Shown here in pieces: positions 42,064 through 56,263 of a stretch of DNA of 64,000 bases (positions are counted from its first letter, which is position 1; each line of letters starts with the position of its first letter). The notes beneath the pieces were generated by a model. The model ran no database searches. It was not told where the DNA came from and was given only the letters and a program-made list of their open reading frames with translations. The stretch comes from Phycomyces nitens (taxonomy: Eukaryota > Mucoromycota > Mucoromycetes > Mucorales > Phycomycetaceae), in assembly GCA_022702545.1 (NCBI GenBank), contig JAHRBC010000002.1, positions 5,580,001 through 5,644,000 on the forward strand. The letters run 5' to 3'. The position numbers were made by a program, and so were the translations under genes.

Positions 42064-44400
42064 TTCAAAAAATAAAGGATCAAAAAGATAAAAGAGAATA
42101 AGAAGAAGGATCTTTGTCTTTTTATTTTACATCTTTATAATATGGACACATTCGGCCAAAATATAATACAAAAACGCCACCCTAAACTAAGCCTTGTACA
42201 ATCTAATGACAAAGCCAATGGTTTACAGTCAAAGAGTGGCAAAAGAATATCTCGAATACACAAAACTGCGCCAATATCTTTGATATTCACCAATCGCCAC
42301 ATGAATATCAAGTATCTCCTTTTGATTCCTGTGAGATCTGAGAACTCGTCGACTGATTAGTTGACAAGATATATATGTGTGTGTGTATGTGTTTGTGTAT
42401 GAAAAGGAGGCTCATGTTGAACATGCTTTTGGACCATTTTGTTACTTTGACAAAAATAGATAAATGAAAATAAGATGTAATACTGTCATCATTAATACAA
42501 ACAGCACCAAGGTCTCGATCTAGTCAGGAATCTGTAAATACAGGTAAATACAGTTGAAAGATGTAGTGTAACAATTCTCTTGCCTTTTGTATACCCGTCC
42601 GTGTTCAATAGAATTTCTCGATCTTTGACCTGCTCCGAAAATTATAAAATGGGGAAAGATATGCCAACCAATAGAGCAAAAACTCCAGTCTATGTGGTTA
42701 TTGCAAGGACATTGACGCAAATGGAGAGAATTTAGGCTTTTTGAATGAAATACATATTGCATTTTCGGATTACCCTTTTCAACCTCAAATCAGCGCCATG
42801 GGCTGCAAAAGCTCTGTTTAAATATCAAATCAATCAAGAATATTCGCTTAGCCTCCTTTGTTGGATACTGTTTAAACACGTCCCACAAGAGTAGAATATA
42901 AAGCCAATAATACAGTCGACCATGGCATCAAATGTGAATTTGAGGAATGATTTTTTACATAAAATAGTAAATCTGATAAGTGTACACTGTTCCATTTGAT
43001 ATTTCTATATTAGGATCAATGGTATATATATATATATATATTGTAGCTATAAAATCGGTTGGGTATGAGATGGCAAATATTGATGTATACAAGTAGTGTC
43101 GATGTGGTGTACAATGATGAGTAGAGGTTGTTGTGGCTATGGGTATTTTATACAAAAATCCCAATTATTTTTGTATCAAATTGTTATTGATTCAAGTGGC
43201 TTTTGAATGATTTATTGGCTTTAATCAAAACTATAAAGCCAACAGCCACTTGATTGTAGTCTTGGATATATATTGCTTTGGCCAAAGAGACAATGCCTTG
43301 TGCTACGGCCATGTAAAATTATGACTGTAAAAAAGATCAAAGGCACTGTGTTTGTTCTAGCTTATAAAGTTGGTCATTAACCAATGTTCCATTTCTTGTT
43401 CAAAATAAATACAAAATATTGATTGTCTTTGGAAAAATGCCACTAAAATTAGTGGAAAGTAATCTTTTATTGGCTTAAACAGCCCATGGGCAATACAAGC
43501 AATCGAAATTTAAAGATCAGAAGAAGAAGAAAACACAAATGGCCATAAAAAGTAATCAATCGCTGTTGAGCCACTGCTAAATTGATCCTTGTCCACATTT
43601 TGGTGCTGCTTGGTGGTATTTGTGGTTGTTTAAGAGTAGGACAAGGGTATCAAAAGATATTACACAAGTTAACCCCACAGGAAAATATCGTACTAGACCA
43701 ACCTCTAGAATCCAATTGTACATTTCAAGCATGTTTCTTGTCTCTAAACACATTAGTACAAGGTGCTTTATAAATAACAATAATAATAATAATGAAAAAA
43801 AAAACAAGGATCTAATCAGATGAATCGTATTGATTGTAATGGGAATTGAGAACAGTCATTGTGACTAGATTAATATGAATCCCATTTTGCCTATATGAAA
43901 AATGAAAATAGAATAGACTGTGATTAGCACACCTTTGAGATTCGTCAAAAAAAAAAGAAATGTCTCTGATTGCCAACAAGAAACCAAAAATCATCTTCAT
44001 TCAACATTAGCTAAAAAAGAAAAAAATACAACAAAAGGTTGTACGGGGACAAACAGGTGAACTGGATTTGAATTTGATCTACGCATGAATTGAAATCTCG
44101 AAAATGTGTAATCCAAAAATAAAATATGGAAAAAAAAATCTTGTTTACTTACTTTTTACAGGCTAATATTCTGCTATAGCTTAAAGATCAAAGAGGTACA
44201 GACTGGAGCCCGGTCTGTTTTGCAAAGATTACTGCAGTGACAAATATTTGCCCTGAAGACAAATGCCACCAATCTTACTGCACCCTTTGAATACTGTTTG
44301 AGAATTGACGAATTTTCGGAAGTTTAATAATGTGACGTCGACTACATTCATGACCTTTTAGACCCCATTGGAAAGTCGAGCCTTGGACCAAACAAACACC
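42064..44400. other. long intergenic region, AT-rich
   Basis: 2.3 kb between divergent genes. ORFs here are short and unconvincing. TA-repeat at about 43022-43041 and a TG-rich run near 42370-42395. Promoters of both flanking genes must lie at its ends. Confidence 0.5.
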
Positions 44401-47400
44401 ATGAGCATCGCAGGCTCAGCATCCTCACGCGGCACCCACTCTCGCTCACCGTCTCGATCACGATCTCCTCCCTACAGCGATGGTCGATACCCACCACGCT
44501 ACCAATCTCGCTACGATGCCTATAGTTACAGACCCAGAAGTGGCATGTCCGCAGCCTTGGACGATTATAGGGAAATGAGAGAACGCGACCGAGAGAGAGA
44601 AAGAGATCGATCGCTGATGATGAGAGATGACCGCTATCTTCCTAGAGCACGAGACAGGTAATAAGGCTCAGGAGTCATGAGGAGCCTGATTGACCCCATC
44701 CTTGCAGAGACGACCGGTATACGCCTTACTACCGTGAAGACATTCCACCTGCCCATCACTACCCCACAATGATGCCACGCGATTATCCCAAAACTTCATC
44801 CGGCTCACGAAGAGAAGGTAAATCGATAAACGCTTGTCTAGCGTTTAATTTACCCTTTATATATACAAAAAAAAGCAGCCAGCATTGAACGACCCAAAGT
44901 CTCAGAGACCACAACCAGCAAAGACCCCAAAGACGACAACAAGCCAATCGAACCTTATACAAATACTCGCTATCTTGATTGGCGTGACCGAGATCGAGAT
45001 CGAGATCGAGAACGGGAACGAGAAAGGCGTTATCGTGAAGAAGACAGACGCCGTGAATATGATCGGAGGAGCCGTGATCGTGACAGGTAAAAAATATTAA
45101 TGTAATCTGTAAATTATCATTAGTTTGCAAGCATTAAGCCCATTTAAATTCTAGTTATATGATGCGCTATGAGCCTAGTCCTTATGGTGCACCTCCTCTG
45201 ACGTCGATTGGCTACCCAGCCCCGTTTGGAGGAGATTCCTACCGTCCTGAGCGTGATAGAGATCGTGATATTCCTCCATCTCCGGGCCACATGTATTACG
45301 AAAGAGATCGACTGGATGAACGTGATTTCTATCGGCCAGGACGCACGGATTTTGATCGGTATCGAAATCGTCCCGGAAGAGTGGGCGAGCGTGTGTGGAC
45401 AGCTGGTAAGGCTGATATGCGGTCACGCGATCATCGGGAGCCCAAGAGTCCCAAAGCCGGTCCATCTACATTTAAAGAAAAGCTAAAGGAAGATGGAGAG
45501 GCAGATGGAAAGCGCCCGTCAATAGAAGGCGACAGACGATCCGAGACCGACAAAATGTATATCAAAGACGATTATCTACGTAAGCGAAAGAAAGAGAAGA
45601 CAAAAGAAAAAAGGAGGCAGTAAAGGAGATTGATTTAAAGGTGTGTCTGACTGAATACAACTTTTAGAAGAAAGAAGAGATAAACAGCGGGAGGGAAGGG
45701 GACCATTTGGGTTCCAAGATGATTCAAGATTAGACGACTTTGACGACATTCCAGAATCTTCACGATCCGGCAGAGGAATTGAATCGACATCGTCCAACCC
45801 CAACCAAGACATGTCTTCACCTCCTGGCTCACCAATGGATACTCTTGATAACGAACACGATAACAATTACGACCACGAAGCTTCCTCGACAGACACTGGC
45901 ATGTTCAAAGAGGCAGGTCCCAAAGATCCTTTTGGTCGAGATCCCCTCTTCAAAAACACATTTTCCAGGGATAATCTTCCCAGGAACCCCTTTTCTAGGG
46001 ATACATTTTCAGATGAGCCCATGTTCAAAGAGACGTTACCCAAAGAATTTAAGGATACGGCTACAAAGGAGCCTCTTTTCAAAGAAGTTACCCCTAATAA
46101 CCCTCCAGACAAAGATGTTCCAATGGGAGAGCCTCAACAAAAAGACGTTCCGGTCAAGGAACTTGCCGAAAAGGAAGTTGGTCCAAAAAAACTAGTTCCA
46201 AAAGAGTCTATTGAAGACGAGTCGCCAATTGATGAACCTGCCGTAAGAGTGGATGCGATCAAGACCACTGACACCAAGGAGACTATCACTAAAGAGCCAG
46301 TCTGTGAAGAGTCAACCAAAAAGGACTCTATACAAAAGGCTCTCACAACGGTAGATACACCCATGGAGGAGGTCCCTTCCCAGACATACTCAAGCACAAA
46401 AGAGTCGGTCGTAAAGGATGATGTCGCAAAAGAGGACGCTGAACAGGAATCTGCTCCAAATGATGATGTTGTAAAGGAGGCTCCTATCAAAGATAATACT
46501 ACAAACGAGCCTATTGAAAATGAGCCTGTTACAAAAGAAGTAGACACCAAGGAGTGCGAAAGTGAAGATCCAGTTGTTAAAGAGGACACAGCAAAAGAAA
46601 CGCCAAAGGAGCTTGGCTTTAAACTATCATTGTCCAAGGTAGCTAGGCCAAAAGATACCACTCACAAAGAAAGACTACCAAAAACACCACCTACAGAACC
46701 TGTCAAACCAACGTCACCAACAACTGTTGCAAATGAAGTGCCTTCTAGAGATGAAAGTCCAAAAGAGAGTGTATCAAAACCACCCCGGCATGTGTCTGGT
46801 ATTCAGACAGAGAGCACTCCCAAGGAGAAGCCTGCTACAGTCGATCCTGTAGCCACAATTGCAACGCCTTTAACGAAAGAAACAGTGCCACCCGGGCCAG
46901 TTTCAGTAGGAAAAGTAGAAGAACCGACGTCTAATACAGATCCTGAAAAAGTGGAGGCAGAAGCACCAGAAAAGAGTTCAGATCCAATGCAGACTGACAC
47001 AGACATCGCTTCAGATATCTCAAAAACCACCGACACAAACGACTTTTCAAGTGTCTCCAAAGAGATAGAAAAGATTGATGCAGTAGTAGATATGATTAAC
47101 CAATCCACTATAAAAACTGTGGCAAAATACGTCCCTATACAACGCCCCAATTCAGCTCGTCCACAACAGGCTCCTTATCAGAGAGGTCCAGATCAACAAC
47201 CACAAATACAACGTACGTTTGATTTCCATCGACCACCTCAAATCTCTACTGCACCATCCGTAGCTACTACTCAACAACCCTTGCTTTCCAACAACTCTTC
47301 TCGACCTCTCGAAACACCCCGTACGTCTGCTACACAGCGCATACAGTTCTCCCAACGATCAATGGATAGTCAGCGTATGCCACCATCCCCACAAAGACCC

Positions 47401-50400
47401 TTGGATAATCAGCGAATTCCACCATCTCCTCAAAGACCTCTTGATGGTCAGAGAATGCCGCCATCTCCTCAAAGACCTCTTGATGGTCAGCGCATGCCAC
47501 CATCTCCTCAAAGACCTCTTGATGGTCAGCGCATGCCACCATCTCCCCAAAGACCTATGGATGGTCAGCGTATGCCACCTTCTCCTCAAAGACCTCTTGA
47601 TGGTCAGCGCATGCCACCATCACCTCAAAGACCTATGGATGGTCAGCGTATGCCACCATCCCCTCAAAGACCTATGGATGGTCAGAGAATGCCACCATCC
47701 CCTCAAAGGCCTCTAGATAGCCAACGAGGTCCTCTTCCTCAGCGAATACCTTATATCTCTCAACGCACACCAGACCTACAGCAATTACATCATCAGCAAC
47801 AGATGCAACAGCAGCAACATATGCAACAGCACCAAATGCAACAGCAGCATATACAACAGCATCAGCAACATCATCATCAGCAACAGCAGCAGATGCAACA
47901 ACAACAACAACAACAACAACAGCAAAACAATCGCTTTGTCAATACACAACGTACAAATGCTCAACACCCTCCCCAACGCCCACCTGAAATACAACGCGCA
48001 CCATACACTCCCCCACGAGCACCATATACTCCTCCCTATCGCTCTTTACAACGATCTCCTGAACGTGCCTCTGAACAGCCAGCACCTGCAGAACAACCAG
48101 CACGTCCAGCTGGTCCGGAAACCTTGAATCGAGACATAACAACACCAGAAAATCCTTTGGACGACATCCAATCGCTGACACAAGAACAGATCGTGGAGCG
48201 TATTGGACAGATTGAGAACGACATTACGATGTACGAGGAAATTCTGGTGGAGAACCAACGTCGCATGGAATCTTCAAACGATGATCGCGATTTGCTGGAC
48301 GATCGTAGTATAACGGACGAAATGGCAGAAGAAGCACGTCAGGATGAAGATGATACTAGAGCAGAAGAGGCAGCAAAACAGCATGCATTGCAAGTGATTA
48401 GCGAGAGCAGCCAGCCCTTACTATTGTCAGATATCAATCAACTGCCGTTTTCAGCATCGCCAATCATTCGAAAAAGACCACAGCTCTTGATTAATCAAAT
48501 CCATACTTCAGACGAAAACGACACGCTTTTATATGAAAATATCATTAAGAATAACCAAAAGACTGCTCAAGAGAGTGCATTGGCAATTGGAGGCTGGCAA
48601 GGACATCCTGATTTACCTTCTGACTGGGAAGATACCGAAAAGTGGTCAAAGCCTGTCCACGAGCGTGTGGAAGACTATAGCTGCTATCAGGCCAATATCG
48701 AAGCGTTTGGAAAACTCAAGATATCTGTAGCTGGCACACTCGCCATTCGTCAGGAGGCTCTAAAGAAGAAGGAGCGCAGACTAAAGCAAGAGTTCAAAGA
48801 CCTTTATGAACAGTGGACCGAAAAGAATATTGCCTTGGACAGAGTACGAGATCATGAGCGACGTGCGTCTGAAAAATACTCGTGCCGTCCATCTAGTTCT
48901 CGCAAGAGAGTAGAAGAGGAACCAGAGGAATACACGGATGGAGTGATATTTACAGGCGACCACGATGCATTGCGTTTCAGACAGGATGGAATGGCCACTT
49001 ACCATGGCCCAGGCACTGTACCATGGACTTCTGATGCTGCACGCTCAGAGGCAGAACTGCTGGAAATCATCCAATCGCTCGAATCTGCTGAAATGAGGAA
49101 TCCAGAATTGCGAGCCAAAAAGACGACTGCTACCATTCCACCCATGATCCTTGACGTACGGGAACGTATGCGTACTTATGATGATCGTAGTGGGCTTGTA
49201 ACCAATCCTCTAAAGTATTATCACACTGGCCCAGATACTGGTGATGTATGGACCCAGCAAGAGATGACTACTTTTATGGAGGCATATATGCAATATCCAA
49301 AGCAATTCGAAAAGATCTCTGTTGCTGTAGAGACCAAGACAGCCCCTCAGTGTGTCCTGTTCTATTACCGTAAAAAGACCCAGATTGACTTTAAGGCATT
49401 GATGAAAAAGGGTCGACGTGGCAAAAATAAGCGCAGAGATCGTCTGGCTGCTGCTATCCGTAGAGCAACTGGCGATACATCTGCACCTAATACACGCAAG
49501 GCCAAGAGTAAGGGATCTGCCTTGATGACCGATATCGGTGAGGCCCAAGTGTCTCGAAAGGCAAAGGAAAAAGAATCCGAACGCAAGAGCCGTGAGTTAC
49601 GTGAGTTGGAAGAGGCAAATGCTTATTGGGATGGTGTTAATGAACGAAAGAAAGCCAAAACTCGTGGAAGCGACCGATCTACCCAACCTCCACTTCCGAC
49701 TACTCCTACACAACCCACCGCAAATAACAACGCATCCACTTCTACAACAAGTACAGCACCTACTCCTTCAAACTCTTTTACAACCTCAACCTCAGCCTCA
49801 GTCTCAGCCTCAGCCTCGCTTCCAACATCGACACCCGTCAACACATCTACGACACCCGAAGATGATAGTAAAGACAAAAAGCGACTACCACGCCGCAAGG
49901 GTCGATCTCCTCACACCAACTACTTTTCCACACCAAACATCTTTGCTGAGAACTTTGCAGAAGAAGATGGAACTCGAACTTCCTCTGTCGATAGCAAGTC
50001 AGCTCGAGACCCAGAAGAGAATGATGAGGAAGAGGAAGAGGATGAAGAGGAGAAGGACACCTACCATCCCATGTCCACTGCCAAATGGTCAGATCGTGAT
50101 AAAGATGCAGCCATTGAAGCATTCAAGATACACGGACGCAAGTTTGTGCAGGTGGCTACGATGGTGGGAACAAAGACTGAAGAGCAATGTCGCAACTTTT
50201 ATCACAACTTTAAGCGCAAATTTGGACCTAATGTATTTAATGAAGAATCAACTGCGACGCCGGTACCAACCTCAGCGTCATCCTCAGTGCCAGCATCAGC
50301 ATTACCATCAGCATCAGCATCAGCATCAGCATCAATGCCAGTATTTACGCAAGACTCGACGCAAATATCAATACCAGCAGAAAAAACACAAGCACAGGCA

Positions 50401-51717
50401 CAGCCACAGGCACAGCCACAGCCACAGCCACAAACCCACGCACAATCACACCCCCACCCACTTACACCACCCCAAGCAGCATTAGCTGTACAGAATGTAG
50501 AAAATGGCAAGCGAGTTACTAATATCGACACAAGTAGCAGCAGTCGCCATTCTATCTTTGTGGGAGATATTCCTGATGTAGGACTGGCCAGCAACTCCAT
50601 CGGCCGAACAGGACTCAAGGCAGAAGAAGAAGATGCGGCAGCAGCATTAGTTGGAATGTGTCAAATGGGTGGAGGCCGAGATGAGAAGCCGGTACCTGTA
50701 CCACCACCAACGGTTGTACAGTCGACGCCAATGATACCACCAACACCCATGTCTTCCCTTCCAACAAATCGTTCTTTAGGCCACCATTCTCGCACCCCAA
50801 GTGTGCAAGATGAAGGGACAATGCCTAGATCATTTGTTACTTCTCATACTCCTGGCACAACTCGCCGAAGGAGAGCGCGTACATCGTCTAGTAAAGTAGA
50901 TGGCACACCCGAGGACAATGACTGGATGGATGGGGATTATGGAGCTCGATCTGTTCCTCGTCGCCCTGGGCGGACAGCGTCAATGTCATTCTCAGAGAAC
51001 AAGAGACCAGCATATTCATCATATTGGTCTGTATCCGAGAAACAGGATTTTGTGTCGTATTTGGAGCGCTATGGAAAGGATTGGGAACGATTGGCGAGTG
51101 CAATGAAGAGCAAGACAGCAATCCAAGTGAGGAACTTTTATACGAACAATGAGGATAAAATGCGCCTCAACGAGGTTGTTCCTCGACAAGAGAAACATCA
51201 AGAGCAAACACACCAGGAGAGTGCTCGTGACATGCCTCGAATGGGATCTGCCTTTGATACTTCTTCGGCCAACAACAACCCTAGCAATAATCATGCCGCG
51301 GCCCAGGCTCACTTCCAGGCCCTTCAAAACTTCCCATTCCCCGCACCCTTGGTAACAGGTGGCGAGCCTGTTGTGGTCCCAAAGCCAAACTATGGAATTG
51401 GACCTCCTTCTGTTGGTTATTTCCCTACAGCACACCGTCAACCAATGCAGCAAGATCCTCGCCGTATTCCTATGGATCCCTATGCTGCTTATCCCTATAA
51501 TAGCGGCCAATTCTCAATCCACGAAACTTCCTCATCTACTCCCCCTCCCCCTCCTACCACTACCATCACCACCAACAATTCTGGTCGGTCCAGACCGGCT
51601 GGAAATGGTGAGACACTCCCGTCTGCTGTCACCAAAGTAGCCGATTTACTGAATAGCGACGATCCACCTGAATCAACCTCAACAAAGCAAAGTTGGAAGG
51701 CTTGGTTTGGTGAATGA
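44401..51717 (+). CDS. Snt1/NCoR-type corepressor with three SANT domains (2349 aa)
   Basis: Exons: 44401-44657, 44708-44817, 44879-45086, 45155-45579, 45668-51717. ATG at 44401 follows ACC and is preferred over an upstream non-ATG frame. N-terminus: Arg/Ser and Arg/Asp-rich repeats. About residues 360-640: Lys/Glu/Pro imperfect repeats. Then a 13-residue tandem repeat (47358-47745), Gln/His tracts, a coiled coil (LTQEQIVERIGQIENDITMYEE), and three SANT/Myb domains: WTQQEMTTFMEAYMQYPKQF (49249 on), KWSDRDKDAAIEAFKIHGRKF (50084 on) and YWSVSEKQDFVSYLERYGKD (51024 on). First SANT has the deacetylase-activation layout of NCoR/SMRT; yeast Snt1 scaffolds the Set3 histone-deacetylase complex. Nuclear repressor role inferred from family. 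Confidence 0.88.
47358..47745 (+). repeat. in-frame 39-bp minisatellite in the corepressor gene
   Basis: Ten units of 13 codons (P[L/M]D[G/N/S]QR[M/I]PPSPQR), the inner seven nearly identical in DNA, the first and last degenerate. Followed by CAG/CAA-rich Gln/His codons to about 47930. SPQR units are possible proline-directed phosphorylation sites. Confidence 0.93.
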
Positions 51718-52336
51718 ATAATAAAAAAAACATTTTACACACACACACACACATACATACACATATAAATATACTTTACTAATACTAATACTAATACTAA
51801 TACTAATAGCAAGAGAAACAATTGAACAATAAAATGCAGGCAACTTGTACAAATATTATCCATTCATCCATTTCGCCTGCACATACCACTTGAAGCCCAA
51901 TTTACAGGCAACAAGGCAATATTTTTTTAAAAAATAAAATAAAATATTCTTTCTAGTGGCAATAACAGGACCTTCCTGCTTGCCCTGGACTATAAATTCT
52001 ATAATGATACCAATGATTTTTGTACTGCAAACCCAACCGTTTCTCAACATGAAAAAATATACAAAAAAAAGAATACAAACTGTAAAGGATGTGTGGATAG
52101 AAAGAGGGGGTGGCTTGCCGTATATAAAAAAAGCTGTCACATAGAAATTAAGCGCTCTTTTTTTTTTCTCTTTTTAAATGGGTATTGGATTTTGGATTTT
52201 TTTTTTTGGTAGTTTTATTCGACAGCGAAACCAATATATACATTTATTTTTTGTTTATTTCTTTCGTCCATAGTCGGTTCAACTTGACCCTCGAGACCCT
52301 TTATTTCCCTTCTTCTTACATTACATCTCAACACTT
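51718..52336. other. intergenic with simple repeats
   Basis: (AC)n at about 51738-51752 and a TAATAC hexamer array at about 51778-51806. No gene. The pyrimidine-rich end is the MAK16 promoter. Confidence 0.5.
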
Positions 52337-53389
52337 ATGCAGTCTGACGAGGTGATCTGGAACGTCATTAACCAGCAGTTTTGCTCGTATAAAGTCAAGT
52401 AAGACTTCTTATTTTATATTCACATGGCCCGAGAAAATTATTAATCAGGATCCTATTGATCTACCTAGGACCGTTACCCAGAACTTTTGTCGAAACCAGT
52501 ATAATGTAACCGGTCTTTGCAATCGCCAATCGTGCCCTCTTGCCAACAGTCGGTATGCAACGATCCGTGAAGAAAAGGGTAAGAATCAGTAACAAAGAAT
52601 CGTCGAGAAAATTTATGTATAAAAAAAATTGACCATGCCGTTTGCTTTACAAATCACTAGGTATCATTTACCTTTACATGAAGACACCCGAACGTGCACA
52701 CTCGCCTGCCAAGATGTGGGAAAAGGTCAAGCTGTCCAAAAACTACGCACAGGCATTAGAACAGGTAAATTGGTATGGACTGGCAAGAGAGTCAGTGGTT
52801 CTGATCTGTACTCTGGAAAACGTTGTGTTAGATCGATAATGCAATGATCTACTGGCCCAATTTCCTCCAACACAAGTGCAAGCAACGTTTAACAAAGATT
52901 ACACAATACCTCATTCGCATGCGTAAATTGAAGCTTAAAGAAGCGTAAGTTTTGTAGGAATGAGCAAGATCATCTACTGACCAATCGTTGAATTATAGTG
53001 ACAGACCACAGTTGATTGGTGTAAAGAGAAAGTTGGAGAAGCGCGAGGCAGCACGCGAACGCAAGGCAGAGGCAGCTGCACGACTAGAAAAGTCGATTGA
53101 AAAGGAACTGATTGAGCGATTAAAGAGCAAGGCCTATGGTGATGCACCCTTGAATGTCAACCAGGAACTCTGGCAAAAGATTCTCGACCAGGATCTTGAG
53201 GATGCTGAAGACGAGGAGAGTGACGAGGAAAATGAAGAGGAAGAGGAAGAAGAAGAGGAAGAAGAGGATGAGGGAGGAGATATTGAATATGTTTCTGATC
53301 TCGAAGAGTCTGACATTGAAGACATGGAAGACGGTTTTGAGTGGGAACAGGAAGAATCACCAAGCAAGATCCGCCATGTCGAAGCTTAG
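52337..53389 (+). CDS. MAK16: MAK16 ribosome biogenesis factor
   Basis: Exons 52337-52398, 52469-52578, 52661-52764, 52832-52944, 52999-53389; 259 residues. N-terminal two thirds match the MAK16 signature in order: [40 protein letters not shown] (Cys-rich, binds iron-sulphur or zinc), [64 protein letters not shown]-terminus is a long acidic Glu/Asp run. Nucleolar protein needed to build 60S subunits. No oddity beyond the long acidic tail. Confidence 0.96.
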
Positions 53390-53720
53390 AAGACAATAAT
53401 AACATCATCACACAACACACGCAAACTTGATTTTTTTTTACATGTACACAATAGTGGCATTCCATTGAATAACTTTAAGAAACCAAAGCAAAAGGAGGTT
53501 ACTGTTCTCCATATATATATATTCTTTTCGTATTTTCCCCCTTGGACTTTATTCTTTGTCTCCTTTGAACGTGACTTTTAAGAAATAAGGGGAAACGAGG
53601 AGTTTTTTTTTTTTGGGGGGGAGGATCTTGTGTGAATTAAGGCAGTTAATAGACTATAAGACATTGGATAAACCTATCTTTCTTCTGTTCAACTGTCTTG
53701 TACTTTATGATAAATATTCA
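53390..53720. other. short intergenic region
   Basis: MAK16 3' end and kinase promoter. A T8-10 and G6-8 run at about 53603-53622. Nothing else seen. Confidence 0.5.
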
Positions 53721-55808
53721 ATGCCACCACCTACTCCTATGCCAGAACACCCATCGCCTTCTTACTATTCAGGAAACTATGCGCGTATAAAATCCATCCT
53801 CGGTTTCTCGCAGACCAAAAAACTCGAAGCTCCAGTGTTTGTGATCCCTGATAATTTTGGAAATCTATCGCATCAAAAGGGAGTCAAGAGCAATAGCTGG
53901 CTCAGTAACCAGTTCAAAAAAGACACAAAGCCCATACGACGTATCATCTCAATCCCAGACACGTCCTCGTCCCGTTCTCGCACCCCAACCTCATCCTATT
54001 GGAAGAACAACAACAGCAGTACGACCTTTAATGTTCCTCCAGATAACGATGACAGCATTGATTTTATGGAAGGAAGTGTGGCAGAGGAATTGCCGTATAT
54101 AATGCCAAAGAAGATCCATGACCGGCAATCCAATCGACGTTCATATGCTGCCAACAGCATCAAGGTGCGCGAAGCTCAAGTGGGCCCAAGTAGGTTCGTC
54201 CACACCCTTATTTTGGGGCCAAACTAAACAATTGATGTGGAATTGAGTTTATATTAAAAAAAGTCGTATAGTTTCTACCGCGTCAGACTCCTTGGCAAAG
54301 GCGACGTTGGAAAGGTGTATTTGGTCCGACAGAAAGGAACCGACAAACCAATGGCCATGAAAGGCGAGTCTCCACAATTCTTATGTCGACAGAGATTAAC
54401 AGTTGACCGATAGTCCTGTCCAAAAAGGATATGCTTAAACGTAACAAGGTCAAGCGTGTTCTAACCGAACAAGAGATTCTCTCGAGTTCAAATTATCCGT
54501 TTATTGTCACACTCTACCATTCGTTTCAGAGCAAAGATTACCTGTATTTTGTGATGGAGTACTGTGTTGGAGGCGAATTCTTTAGAGGTAAAGATCTGAT
54601 TTGATTTTGGGACCCTCTAACTAGGTGTTTAGCTCTTCAGGCAAGACCTGGGAGATGCTTGGATGAGAATGGCGCCAGGTTCTATGCAGCAGAAGTGATT
54701 TCAGCCCTGGAGTACTTGCATCTTCAGGGGTTCATCTATCGTGATCTGAAGCCAGAGAGTGAGTCCCAGCCTTGATCTGGTTACTTAAACTAACCTCACT
54801 TGTCAGACATCTTGTTGCACCATAGTGGACACCTCATGCTAACCGATTTTGATCTGAGCAAACAATCATTTTCTCCCTTGCCACCTGCAATTATCAAGTC
54901 AACCTCACGAAACAAGGTAACCTTGGGATATCTAGGTCCAAGTACCTGCTAATTGCGAATTGGCCAAAACAGGACCCTATCATTGACACCAAGACATGTA
55001 TATCAGACCTGCGTACCCATAGCTTTGTTGGCACAGAGGGTATGTGATACTACTCAATACTAGTAATTGAAAAAAGGACCTATTTTCTTTCTTTTTTTGA
55101 AGAATATATAGCACCTGAAGTAATCAAGATGTGTGGCCATACAAGTGCAGTAGACTGGTGGACACTGGGAATCTTTATTTATGAAATGCTGGCAAGTCAT
55201 TACTGTTATGCTATCTTTAAGTTTTTTGCTTACCGGTTGCGGCATATTGCGTTTTGTAGTACAGTACCACTCCCTTCAAGGGGGAAACGCGACATGATAC
55301 GTTTTCAAAAATCTTGGACCAACCTGTACCTTTTCCTGAACAACCTTCATTTATGTCTTTACATTTACGGAATAGAAATAAGCCAAAGACAACTGAGCTG
55401 CAGGCGGTTTCGGGGCTTTGTAAACAATTAATACGACGGCTGTTGGATAAGGAAGAAACCACACGTCTTGGATCACGGGCAGGTGCAAGTGATGTCAAGG
55501 CCCATGCATTCTTTCAGCCCATTAATTTTGCCCTCTTGCGAAGCATGCCGCCTCCCATTGTTCCTGGAAATACCTTGCAGAATCCATTCTATTCTCGGCC
55601 AATGCACGACAGTAGTAGCCTTGATCTTGACAAGGACAATGTTGGATATAAGTTTTCCGGCCATGATCCGTTTTCAAACTTTAACTCGGGTAAGTTGTTA
55701 AACTTTAGAAACCCTGGTTCTAATTGTCTTTGTTGCCATGCCAAAGTTACATTGCATCACGACGGGGATTCTGACACGGACACCATGTATGAAGCCACAC
55801 TTGTTTAA
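53721..55808 (+). CDS. AGC-family protein kinase of the Nrc2/Fpk1 (KIN82) type
   Basis: Exons 53721-54193, 54272-54363, 54414-54587, 54633-54758, 54807-54916, 54973-55039, 55103-55191, 55260-55808; 559 residues. Kinase domain from about residue 158: glycine loop [13 protein letters not shown], Lys in AMK, YRDLKPEN catalytic loop, DFD in place of DFG (LTDFDLSK), T-loop [12 protein letters not shown], then YSTTPFKG and RLG at the domain end. The DFD and insert before the T-loop are typical of this subfamily. Yeast relatives phosphorylate flippases; in Neurospora nrc-2 controls growth and conidiation. Introns at 54364 and 55192 have GC donors (AAAG|GCGAGT, CTG|GCAAGT). C-terminus may hold one more unrecognised intron near 55690. 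Confidence 0.88.
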
Positions 55809-55959
55809 GGACAAGATCAACAACAATAATAATTATTATAATTATAATAATAATAATAATAAAAAGACATGTGTTTGTGGACACTGCTGTATTTGGACCA
55901 TTAAAATAATATGTAACACGTTTCCATCAAAAAGCTACAAAGTGCAAGTTCAATTAACC

Positions 55960-56006
<47 letters not shown>

Positions 56007-56263
56007 CTTTGCTTGTAAAGGCCATCAATTGGCTTTTTTATTTTTTAATAAATAAAATAAAATATATAAACTTGATTTAGACAAGTAGCTACAGACATTT
56101 GAACAAGTACAAAATAAATTAATAACAATATCAATAAATGGCACAATACTTCGGAGCCACAAAAAAGAGCTAAAGAGGAAATAAGACTCTAGCAGCCATT
56201 TCATACTTGTTGTACTAGAGCCAAACAAAAAAACAACAACAACAACATTCTTGTCAATTCAAA
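55809..56263. other. intergenic with (TA)n repeat
   Basis: ATT/AAT tract (about 55830-55862) and a (TA)n run at about 55963-56003. No gene. Confidence 0.55.

Noticed and set aside
53134..53367. Minus-strand Ser-rich frame
   Set aside because: Antisense shadow of the Glu/Asp tail of MAK16.
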